From positions 10,748 to 49,321 of the IMG/VR virus record IMGVR_UViG_3300030104_005028: a stretch of 38,574 nt of DNA; one strand, 5' to 3'. The position numbers were made by a program, and so were the translations under genes. A model generated the notes under the pieces. The model did not search any database. It had not been told where the DNA came from and saw nothing but the letters and a program-made list of their open reading frames with translations. Shown piece by piece: positions 9,001 to 16,000 of this stretch (position 1 is the first letter of the stretch; each line of letters opens with the position of its first letter). The stretch is from a virus.

Positions 9001-11496
9001 TCTAAAACTACAGGATTACCTGATCCGATTGCTGGTATTGCAACTGTAATTACTGCGGTAACGACAAATACTATTACTGCTTTCATTGGATTTGGTGGAG
9101 GAGCAGGTACTGGTGCTTCAGCAACTGGAAACATTGGTGTGGGTGGAACATTAGATATTAACATCGGTGCTGGTGGTACAGATTATGTAAATCCAAGATT
9201 CCAATTCCCACAACCAACATATGACAACATGGCAGTTCAAGGTGTTTCTAGACTAGGAATAGGCCCAACAACTGATACTGGTGAATCTTTACTCGTATCA
9301 TTAAATGTTGGTTCTAGTTCTACTGTAGGTATTGGATCGACATTATTTGAAATTGAATCCTTTAAGATTACAAGGCCTGGACATTCATTCAAAGTTGGTG
9401 ATGTTATTAAACCAGTTGGACTAGTAACTGCAAGAGGTGCAACACTACAAGATTTCACATTAGAAGTTACTGAAATATTTACAGATAAGTTCTCTGCTTG
9501 GGACTTTGGTGAATTTGATTTCATCGATCCAATTAATAGTTTGCAGAATGGTGTAAGAACAAGATTCCCACTTAGACTCAATCAGGAATTGTTAAGTTTT
9601 GATATTGGTGCTTCAGTTGATTCTCAACTTATTGATATGAATTCACTACTTGTAATATACGTAAATGGTGTATTACAAGAACCCGGATCTTCATATACAT
9701 TTGAAGGTGGAACAACATTTAACTTTACAGTGGCACCTGAACCTGATGATAATATTACAATATTCTTCTACAAAGGTACTTCTGCAGAAGATGTTTCTGA
9801 AATAGATGCAAAAGAAACTATAAAAGATGGTGACTTAGTTCAACTTCAAGCAAATGCTGATGTAACTACACTTACAAATGCAAATACAAGACTGATAGTA
9901 GACCAACAGCAGAAAAAGAGAACTGTTTCAGGTATCACTACTGTTGATACTTTTGAAACAGAAATCTACACTGGTGTAGGAATTAATGACTCTGCATCTT
10001 TAAAGACTTTGAGTTGGAGTAAGCAAAAGATTGATAAGGTTGTAAATGGTGTTATTGTTTCAAAAGCCAGAGATTCAATTGAACCTTTAGTATTCCCAAC
10101 AGCAAAAATTATTGGTGATATTGGTGTATCAACTGATAGAATATATGTTGACGATTCTAACTTCTTTGAATATGAGAAGGATAATGATTCTGCAGTATCA
10201 AGTATTAACTTCTCTACTCAAATATTTGATAATTTAGGATCAAGACCAGCAAAATTAAGTGCAACAGTTTCAGGAACTGGCACAATATCTGCCATATCAA
10301 TTCTTGATGGTGGTAAGGGATATGTTGGCAGTTCAACTTCCATATTAATCGCAAATCCTCCAATATCAGTGGTTTCTGGAGGAACAACTGCAACTGCAAC
10401 TGCAAATATTACTAATGGTGTTGTGACTTCTGTGACGATCACAAACGCAGGTGCTGGATATACAGGATCAATAGAATTATTCAGTGATACTTCAACATCA
10501 GATTCCTCAAGTGGAATTGTAACAAATACAATCAATGCAAGTCCAAACGTAGTGATATCTTCACCTGAACCAATTGAAGAAACAGTTTCAAACATCACTC
10601 ATGTTAAAGGTTTCTCTGGTATAGTGACAGGTATTTCTACAATAACTATAGGTTCAACTTCAGGACTTAGAATTGGATTACAAGCTGCATCTGGTCAGGC
10701 ATTCACTGATTTGTTACCTACCATGCCAATCTTTATATCAAATACTAATGTGGGTCATGGTGTAACAAGTTTAAATGAGAGTGGAAATGATAACGATGTA
10801 GTTGGTATTGGAAGAACATTCTTAGATAATGTTTATATTATCAAGAATATTAATAGACATTCAAATAATGCAGAGATTGAAGTTAATGTTAAGGGAGCTG
10901 GTATAAACACCACTGGAATAAATAATGCCGAGGTAAACCTACCATACAGCGTTACATTCACAGCAAATGGGAATAGTAATTATGTTTTAAATGGTAAGCA
11001 CAGATCGGAATTTGGTACACAAACTCCCCTATCAAATGCAGCAAATGGAACCATTTATCTCGATGAAGGTGATGTATTAAGCATTGTTAGTGCTATAGGA
11101 GCTCATCCAATAAGAATAGCAAAAACATATGGTGGAGCAGCATTAACCGCACCCGAAGGAGTTACAAATAACAACCTATCAAATGGAACTCTAACATTCA
11201 ATACTGCTGGAGTTGGGCATACATCATTTGTGTATTATTGCACAACCCCTCATGCAAGTATGAATGGTGTGATATATGTAAGAGAAAGAACTAGGGGTAA
11301 ATTCTCATGGGGTTATCTAACTAATTCTAGTGGTGGTGGTGCTGCAATATCCAGAAATAATCCAATAGCAATTGGCGTTACTGGAAATACTATTATAAGC
11401 GGTAATGGATTAGGAATTTCAACTTTCCCAACCATCCAAAGAAGAGTCTTTGGTATTCGTGATACTGGAGCACTTAGGAAAGGTCACACACCATGA
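1..11496 (+). CDS. giant virion/baseplate-associated structural protein (5' end outside window)
   Basis: The frame is open from base 1 to the TGA at 11494-11496, about 3830 residues, with no credible start inside the window. The GTG at 247 is an internal valine codon, so the gene begins upstream. It ends just before gp8, the position of T4 wedge gene 7; a baseplate or tail-fibre role is inferred from that position and its composition. It is low in Cys and rich in Gly, Ser, Thr, Val and Asn, and is built from repeated small beta modules: at least 13 with a GxGY or GxxY core, several HG-x-x-x-GDxVxY modules, and three NG-hh-Q-x-P modules. Recognisable domains are a YHYH-family domain (about 2280-2695), a module with FTCS and HAYPR motifs (about 8842-9100) and a C-terminal cupredoxin-like domain (about 10930-11284), followed by a roughly 70-residue Gly/Ser-rich tail. 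T4 gp7 is about 1032 residues, and I see no clear sequence similarity to it. Confidence 0.85.
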   Translation, partial: DKVSLIRKGETIPVKTGIVVQTIANSNQLDLDQPIDLQGKEHDLQRELDKTNAISGINLEFGNNVITSNVQNTYNDRDKTYFVASSSMPSYLIEKTVVKIEISDPSNDPLNTLQSGLITKNSISGLFKEIQFIDTVPFIDGDSVLYVPENAPIVGLTSSTTYYVKVIEDNAGKRRIIRLFPSRSFILVTDNDENPPHIELNAAGIGTGSHKFVLLRHKNEQIGTQKILRKFPAEVDIKSGNSVETKVGSTGILINGVEIVNYKSFDRIFYGKIEELKILNQGKNFDVINPPTIQISAPGLASATTALVQPVVKGKLEEVLVDQQNFDVDRVLSVTLSGGNGSGAVLLPVVTERFREFEFDGRLSNIRGGVDHINDWISFKKSHNLRDGEPLVYNNNGFPSIGKGDFGGSNSVQNKTLSDGGVYYPKVVGINSVYLYETATDYLAGINTIGFTIENASGEHKFRTLEKKKHLKSVKVIDAGTNYTNRKLIVKPVGISTVENAIEFKNHGFVTGDLVQYQPSTTLVSDIITGLSTTTRYRILKLDDDKFQLINVGLGATDPDKNFLRSEFTRITDAKTSNHEFFFEPVTVTVSAVYSKVSASEGRDEDLVITPKIRGSLVDAYVHEGGTDYGSEILNFEKKPEIKVLTGKNAELNPIIKDGKVISCDVRFGGKEYTSPPDLNVVGVGTGIGAQLRSVVSGGKITDVKVINSGIGYTLTPTLQISPAGQGHILDSSIRSLQVNNLTRFGDEILLRESETNLQYSVVGYSGKIQTAFGDTTTTPLVHSPIIGWAYDGNPIYGPYGYSEADNDSSAVINLRTGFVIDTSKVVNRPTSSTFTNGYFVEDHTYTNAGDLDESNGRYCKTPDFPNGTYAYFAGVSSVTSQPEFPYFIGDTFRSDPVEDNFILDQNRFDFNGSDLTRNTLPYKLSDKNSNYNFAIESYEIKDQVSIVESVTKGSINGFQIVSKGDNYKVGDSLNFDNEKTEGGGASALVERVGGVGVTTVTTATKTYDDVVMVRNGVGKVSGYIATSHNLTTNDVVAISGLSTSVVRLTNSHNIGVTSSSNVLYKALPGQTSAGVVTDIYLASIPSSVSVGSSIGIGTEKLLVLNTNRERSILRVKRGIVHPSNAAVSHKLGGLVQTIPQFFTIESPDIGDFTSKANDIVYFNPAESVGVGTTTPGEDLSGNAFADGRNVTIGKSFTIGELSEVISIPIKGIFIPNHPFKDNQKVILRKPTNAASRFAIGLGEIGQEGANFNLPASGNSQTVFIRKISDDVVGLALTANTDAVFFRTGDTFNNFEYSLESNFDQVTAKVQRITTTVSTGSSAHGLLNGDVVNLNLVSNQSKGTGITTSIVVKYSAENDKILLLPTTFAAADIISGNKISSSHGFKTGEKVYYSASSPATGLTAERSYFVYRIDDENFQLAETLYDVQNEPPTVVPLTAGSGGSGQQLFKVNPPLTIVRNDNLKFYVSDPSLNGYKLNFYFDSEFKNEFVSTGSTVNFGVTRTGASGIGTNSFVTLNYNSTNPHELFYTLEKTGFISTSDPDVVNASKVNYTDSEYNGSYKVFGITTNTFDVSLHQVPEQTSYTVGTGSTISYSTASKNVVGGVEKINLTSGGFGYITVPGVSSITSANGDDASILCLSDSINKISNVRITDPGFDYHSDKTLRPEARLSPTVTLINSDSIVDVNIAEGGDKYLTTPDLVVVDPDTGKLTGDQGIIQVGLTANSITSVEILESPRGLTNTTHVLRTINNTNGYKITNLETSNSGIVTCTLKTPINGFATPQFTVGEQVFVENIGITTAGGDGFNSPDNGFVFFNVTEYNNTDPAIVKFELPDTATNPGIGLSVQNFATIIKFSDYPQFTVTQKSSEFRTGENISVEKNNKFVKTDLLVIDNRADEFIKLEGSFEIKLGDKIRGENSGTVATINTLTRNKGVFNIDYSLRQTKGWNDEIGRLSEDFMVLGDNHYYQNLSYTIQSPKTFDEVIDPVNRLVHTSGLKNFADVGISSIASAGIGQTNGTIVSADIITEQRVDTINDFDLASDVDTIDNGTKSKFIKLKNTKLAKFIQCNTNRVLTVDNIRDLFSNADANLTGRIDVPLDADFARFLVQTRNIITGEIQLDEVVVLTDTTDTFTIEKNSIVSTASTIANIVGITSEGNPRLVIRPTDPNNDDLDIKILKNVFNTDPVISGNQAIGGVTLTGVTTSRVAVGSTTTIVSGFTTNFSAFYATAEVKDTTSGEKNHIDIYVTHDGTDSFFSEYYADTSSAQNFSSNFIGTFTSKLENNVIKLNFHNTESNEIQVSAKVVGFGTEGLTGLHRFKNAGQPDGTERTLILQSGISSVQSSAVSNIVGVDSNKFSAIRSIVKVGLGTAVGAGATHAIHQVVAIHNGSDTHTVHYPFVSIGSTSGIGTFSANLTSSNFVLKFHPDSGTGKHHIQHLSEVIYRDIDIRNIPDELKYGRISESVSVFQYNAKNGTRTNKTDFELKHNDVPIFAKTFNPTTGVGINTSTGVFSIDNHFFSDGEELVYTPKSTFIGVAATAMTTAHNTNVPSIVFAKKLTNDTFQIAATKGGTALTFATVGSGNAHQLGMKKKLEKSVLVVDGLIQSPMSFTPVTTGLQHNIGGNISSTTTAFSISGISSINIGDSLKFNDEFMRVNSVGVGTTTVGPVTGIGTYFIVEVSRGKLGTTPAVHSQSGISSIGRIFSGSFNIVDSTVHFTDPPRGTNSLSRNLSNLEPERSDFQGRVYLRKTYDANQIFDDVSTKFTGIEDTFRMTVGGANTTGITTGSSLVLINGIFQKPTTGNNLNNNYSFIEVGGSAQDIVFTGISSEGTGNKIISNLDVNQNQLPRGGMVVSVGSSGGRGVAPLIGAAVTGILNQFGVITAVGIGSTVYDQSVSPSRPPGTLSFGSGYRPVGGTVAIGITDLAYEHRFVSAGVGSIRTNASGNNIFAATQRTATNATYISHTGLLTLTIASHGLSAGNFVGIDTGSVVFTCSRDNFASNHAYPRALSKTTGLPDPIAGIATVITAVTTNTITAFIGFGGGAGTGASATGNIGVGGTLDINIGAGGTDYVNPRFQFPQPTYDNMAVQGVSRLGIGPTTDTGESLLVSLNVGSSSTVGIGSTLFEIESFKITRPGHSFKVGDVIKPVGLVTARGATLQDFTLEVTEIFTDKFSAWDFGEFDFIDPINSLQNGVRTRFPLRLNQELLSFDIGASVDSQLIDMNSLLVIYVNGVLQEPGSSYTFEGGTTFNFTVAPEPDDNITIFFYKGTSAEDVSEIDAKETIKDGDLVQLQANADVTTLTNANTRLIVDQQQKKRTVSGITTVDTFETEIYTGVGINDSASLKTLSWSKQKIDKVVNGVIVSKARDSIEPLVFPTAKIIGDIGVSTDRIYVDDSNFFEYEKDNDSAVSSINFSTQIFDNLGSRPAKLSATVSGTGTISAISILDGGKGYVGSSTSILIANPPISVVSGGTTATATANITNGVVTSVTITNAGAGYTGSIELFSDTSTSDSSSGIVTNTINASPNVVISSPEPIEETVSNITHVKGFSGIVTGISTITIGSTSGLRIGLQAASGQAFTDLLPTMPIFISNTNVGHGVTSLNESGNDNDVVGIGRTFLDNVYIIKNINRHSNNAEIEVNVKGAGINTTGINNAEVNLPYSVTFTANGNSNYVLNGKHRSEFGTQTPLSNAANGTIYLDEGDVLSIVSAIGAHPIRIAKTYGGAALTAPEGVTNNNLSNGTLTFNTAGVGHTSFVYYCTTPHASMNGVIYVRERTRGKFSWGYLTNSSGGGAAISRNNPIAIGVTGNTIISGNGLGISTFPTIQRRVFGIRDTGALRKGHTP
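2281..2694 (+). other. YHYH-family domain inside the giant structural protein
   Basis: The translation contains HSPIIGWAYDGNPIYGPYGY, then LDESNGR, PNGTYAYF and FPYFIGDTFR. This is the order of conserved blocks in bacterial YHYH proteins: His-Ser-Pro followed by a Gly-Trp-Ala-x-Asp-Gly-x-Pro-Ile-Tyr-Gly block, Asp-Glu-x-Asn-Gly-Arg, Pro-x-Gly-Thr-Tyr, and a final Phe-Pro-Tyr-x-Ile-Gly block. The name-giving YHYH tetrad is YAYF here, so both usual histidines are lost. The family's function is unknown. Confidence 0.8.
8842..9100 (+). other. FTCS / HAYPR beta module in the giant protein
   Basis: About 85 residues read NATYISHTGLLTLTIASHGL, a short linker, then FTCSRD and HAYPRAL, ending in a TAVTTNTIT strand pair. 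It resembles modules I recall from large structural proteins of marine phages; that comparison is from memory. It is one of the few cysteine-containing segments of this protein. Its function is not known. Confidence 0.5.
10930..11284 (+). other. cupredoxin-like (type 1 copper) domain at the C-terminus of the giant protein
   Basis: About 118 residues form a plastocyanin-like pattern: a VTFTANG beta strand, LDEGDVLSIV, AHPIRIA with a candidate ligand His at 11104-11106, then FVYYCTTPHASMNG followed by the closing strand VIYV. The C-terminal loop supplies Cys (11239-11241), His (11251-11253) and Met (11260-11262). The full Cys-His-His-Met set of a type 1 copper site is therefore present. The loop spacing is C-x3-H-x2-M, not the C-x2-H-x4-M of plastocyanin or C-x2-H-x2-M of amicyanin. 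Copper binding is an inference from the motif. Confidence 0.7.
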
Positions 11497-11506
11497 TGAT
11501 TTCTAG

Positions 11507-11514
11507 TATAAATA
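11507..11514 (+). promoter_or_regulatory. T4-type late promoter box before gp8
   Basis: An exact TATAAATA lies in the 38-base gap between the giant gene and gp8, 20 bases upstream of the ATG. TATAAATA is the core of T4 late promoters, used by the phage sigma factor gp55. The exact octamer was seen only in intergenic gaps in this window. Confidence 0.7.
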
Positions 11515-11534
11515 TAGAAAAAAACAATAAATAA

Positions 11535-13088
11535 ATGCCAGCAATTGTTACAGACCAGTTTAGAATATTAAACGCAAGTAATTTTGTTGCAGGGGTATCT
11601 TCTACAACTAATTCTTATTATGTTTGTGTCGGACTACCAAATCCTGCAAATCCTACTACTGCGTTTGGTAGACAGAATAACTGGGATACAGCTACTCCAA
11701 ATCCTACCGATAACATTGATAATGTAAATCATATTGGTGATACGACAACTTTTGGTAAAAGGGTCACATCAACAAATGTTAGAAGATTAGTTAGACGTAT
11801 TGATTGGACAAAGGGAATTAAGTATGACATGTATCGTCATGATTATAGTACACTTAATTCTGCACCAAACTCAAAAGCAACGAGATTATATAATTCAAAT
11901 TACTATGTAATGAATGAAAACTTTAATGTTTATATTTGTATTGATAATGGATCATCAGGGATAAACACAACAGGAAATGCATCGGAAGATCAACCTACAT
12001 TTACTGACTTAGAACCATCAGCAGCTGGTCAAAGTCAAGATGGTTATGTTTGGAAATTCCTATTTACAGTGAATCCAAGTGATATTATAAAATTTGACTC
12101 AACTGAATTTATTGCTTTACCAAATGATTGGCCTACTTCAATTGATGCTCAAATACAATCAGTTCGTGAAAATGGAGATTCTACCATACATAACAACCAA
12201 ATAAAGAAAGTATATATTGATAATCAAGGAGATAATTATACTGGAACTGGTGGTGAATTTGATATTTTAGGTGATGGCACAGGTGGAAAGGTAGTTGTTG
12301 ATATCACTGGTGGTAAAATAACCAATACAACGGTATCAAACGGTGGACAAGGATATACTTTTGGAGTTGTTGATCTAAGTAGTGCAAATACTGCGGCTGT
12401 AGTAGCAAATACTCCTGCTAAATTAATTACCATTATACCTCCATCAAAAGGTCATGGTTTTGATTTATATCAAGAATTAGGTGCAGATAGAGTTTTAGTT
12501 TATGCTAGATTTGATGACTCTACAAAGGATTTTCCAGTTGATACTAAATTTGCACAAGTATCTTTAATAAAAAATCCAACCTCATTCGGAACTACTTCAG
12601 TTTATACTGGAAGTTCCTTCTCATCTCTAAAGGCAATTAAATTTGAGACAATTGCAGGAACTCCTGTAATAGGTAATAAGATAGAGCAGGCCACTGGAAC
12701 TGGTAGCACTGCCACTGGATATATTGCTTCTTTTGATGCAGATACTAAAGTCTTGAAATATATTCAAGATAGGTCTTTGTATTTTGGAAATGGATCAGAT
12801 CAAACTGATTATCAGAATGTGAAATTTGGTGGTCAAGAAATACCTTTCCAATCAACAAACCGTCAGGTTGCTTTTCCCGGAGGAAGTGGATCCGTAGAAA
12901 CAACATTTAGTGCTGGTATTACTACGGTAAATAGTAGTAATGTTGCTCTCGGTGTTTCTTTCACAAGTGGTCTTGCTTCTCCTGAAATAAATAAAGGGTC
13001 AGGTGATTTACTATACATTGATAATAGGGCTACTATTACAAGAAATTCAAGACAAAAAGAAGACATCAAAATTATTCTGGAATTTTAA
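11535..13088 (+). CDS. gp8: baseplate wedge subunit gp8
   Basis: This is a 517-residue homologue of T4 gp8 (334 residues), a structural subunit of the baseplate wedge. The N-terminus carries family blocks: an initial IVTDQFR strand, the FGR-x-x-x-W segment, PNPTDN, the R-R-x-DW segment and DGYVWKFLF followed by a TEFIALPNDWP segment, which parallels T4 gp8 GDGYVWEYLF and NEYIVVP. The extra length comes mainly from the C-terminal half. That half holds two GxGY-type modules at 12211-12385 and a module around 12640-12790 also seen in gp14. The start is ATG at 11535, 20 bases after a TATAAATA box. The next gene starts 3 bases after the stop, so the two are probably co-transcribed. Confidence 0.93.
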   Translation: MPAIVTDQFRILNASNFVAGVSSTTNSYYVCVGLPNPANPTTAFGRQNNWDTATPNPTDNIDNVNHIGDTTTFGKRVTSTNVRRLVRRIDWTKGIKYDMYRHDYSTLNSAPNSKATRLYNSNYYVMNENFNVYICIDNGSSGINTTGNASEDQPTFTDLEPSAAGQSQDGYVWKFLFTVNPSDIIKFDSTEFIALPNDWPTSIDAQIQSVRENGDSTIHNNQIKKVYIDNQGDNYTGTGGEFDILGDGTGGKVVVDITGGKITNTTVSNGGQGYTFGVVDLSSANTAAVVANTPAKLITIIPPSKGHGFDLYQELGADRVLVYARFDDSTKDFPVDTKFAQVSLIKNPTSFGTTSVYTGSSFSSLKAIKFETIAGTPVIGNKIEQATGTGSTATGYIASFDADTKVLKYIQDRSLYFGNGSDQTDYQNVKFGGQEIPFQSTNRQVAFPGGSGSVETTFSAGITTVNSSNVALGVSFTSGLASPEINKGSGDLLYIDNRATITRNSRQKEDIKIILEF

Positions 13089-13091
13089 AAA

Positions 13092-16000
13092 ATGCCACAA
13101 AAAACGAATCTCAATATAAGTCCATATTTCGACGACTTTTCCAAGGATAATCAATTTTATCGGGTATTATTTAATCCGGGTAAACCTGTACAGGCTCGTG
13201 AATTAACAACTTTACAGTCAATATTACAGGATCAAGTTGAGTCTTTTGGTAGTCATATATTTAAAGAGGGATCGATGGTGATCCCCGGAAATACAAATTA
13301 TGATTATGAGTATTACTCTATTAAGTTAAATTCAGATCATTTAGGTATTCCAGTATCCCTCTACATTGAAAATTTGAAGGGTAAAACCTTAGTAGGTCAA
13401 AATACAGGAATTAGAATAAAGTTAGATAATTATGCGTTACCATCAGATGCAAATGATATTACTGATTTGACAATATTTGTCAAATATCTTGATTCAGGAA
13501 CTGACAAGAATGTTTCTTTTATGGAAGATGGTGAAAATCTCCTCATAGAAGAGACTATCACTTATGGAAACACACAAATAGCATCAGGTGAAACTGTAGC
13601 TACTTTGATTGATAGTGATGCATCTAGGGTAGGTTCAGCAGTTTCTATAGCCGATGGTGTCTTCTTTATTCGTGGACATTTTGTAAATGTTACTAGTGAT
13701 AAAATTGTACTAGATCCATATACAAATACACCAAATTATAGAGTTGGTCTTTTCATTCAAGAGGAAATAATTACTGCAAAAGATGATAGTTCTTTATATG
13801 ATAACGCAAGAGGATTCTCCAATTTTGCAGCTCCCGGTGCTGATAGATTAAAAATATCTACAAAGTTAATTAAAAAACCATTAACAGATTTTAATGATAA
13901 GAACTTCGTAGAATTAGTTCGTCTTGATAATGGTCAATTAAAAAGAACTACACCTAAAGCAGAATATTCATTAATTAAAGATTATTTCGCAAAAAGAACT
14001 TATGAAGAATCTGGAAACTATTCTGTAGGTAATTACAGTGTAGAAGTTAATGAATGTTTAAATGACGGGCTTTCAAATGAAGGTGTCTATAAAGCAGGTG
14101 AAACTACAGATATGCGTAATATTCCTGTAGAGGAATTGATGTGTGTTAAAGTTTCCCCCGGTAAAGCATACGTTAGAGGATATGATGTAGAAAAATCTGG
14201 CACTTCAGTTATTGATGTAGATAAACCAAGAGATAAAGAAAATTTAGAAAATTCTGCTGTCAACTTTGCATTAGGAACATTATTTAAATTAAATAATCTT
14301 AGAGGTGCACCTAAACTTGGTTTAAATCAAGATACTACAATACAATTATTAAATCAAAGATCTGGTAGTGGAAATAGTACGGCTCAGGGTTCTCAAATAG
14401 GTAGTGCAAGAGCATATGCATTAGAGAATGCTAATGGAAAACATACCGATGCTTCTACAGTATATGATTTGTATGTCTTTGACGTGCAAATGTTTACTAA
14501 TTTGATATTGAACTTGGCAGTATCAAATACAGAATTACCTGCTACATCATTTGTTGAAGGGTTAACAAGTGGTGCTAGTGGTTTTGCTGCATTTCAGGGT
14601 GGTGGAAGTGCAACTATAAAACTTAGAAATGTGTCTGGAACATTTATTGCAGGTGAGCAGATACGAATCAATGGAAGATTAGATCTTGTAAGAAATATTT
14701 CAGGAGATGATGGATCCACTAAAGCAGTTTTGAAGCACGGTACACAGGACGTTTTATCGGTATTTTCTAGTAATCCATTTGGAACAGGGGCACATTTTAA
14801 TGGTGACTTATTGCTTGAAGCTATTCCTATTAAAGGACTTGGAATTGGAGACGAAGTTAATGTTGATGGTTCAAATGTATTAAAGTGTGCTGGTATAACA
14901 TTTGGGTCACTAAAAATTAATGATCATATAATTGTTAATTTAACATCAGATGCAGCTCCAAGAATTAATAGAGTTAGTGCTATAACAGATAATTTGCAGA
15001 ATGTTACGTTAGCAGCATCTACAACTGTTACTGGTGTTTCTGTAGGAACTGTTTTGGCAAGTGCTACACCAACAGGTATTCATATTGCCCGTCCAAAAAT
15101 ATTAAAAGTAAGTAAAGGACTTTTTGCAGAACTTGCTAAAAGAAATGTTTCTGATGTTTCTTTAGAATCATCAAGTATTTTAGTTAAAAAACAGATACAA
15201 AAAACACCTTCAAGTGGTTCAGTTACTGTAAGTTTATCTGATGTTGGGATAACAAGTGCATTCTTTGTGCCATTTGATGGTGAAAGATACTCAGTAAATT
15301 TAAACACAAATGGAACTTATCAAGAGTTAGATAGATCACAAGTTGTTTTGGGTAATAATAATTCTACAGTAACTATAAATGGATTATCAAATACTGCATC
15401 AACAATAACTCTTACTGTACAGAAAAATGTAATCTCTCCAAAAAGTAAAGTATTATCAAGAGCAAATTCGATTACTATTTCTAAAGCTAGTCCAGTGGGT
15501 ATTGCTACTCATGGATTAACTCATAGTCCAAGTTATGGATTAAGAATTGATGATAAAGAAATATCATTAAACACAACTGATGTAACAAAAGTACTTAAAG
15601 TTTTTGAATCCACAACAGGAGTAGCTCCAACTCCAGATAAATTAATTTTTGTAAGTGGATTATCACTCAATACAGCAACTGTTTTAGGTGAAAAAATCAT
15701 AGGTTCCACAAGTGGTGCTATTGCAGCTTTAGTAGGACAAGTAAATGCAACAACAGTAGAAATAGTTAATCTTACTAGAAATAAATTTATTATTGGAGAA
15801 TCAATAACATTTGAAGAATCTAGTATTACAACTAATTTACAGGGTATAACACTTGGTCAATTTAAAGATATAACTTCTAATTATATCTTAGATAAAGGTC
15901 AAAGAGATGAATATTATGATTATTCCAGATTAGTGAGAAAGGATGGTGCACAAGTCCCATCTAGAATATTAAAAGTATTTTACAATAAATTTACAGTTCC

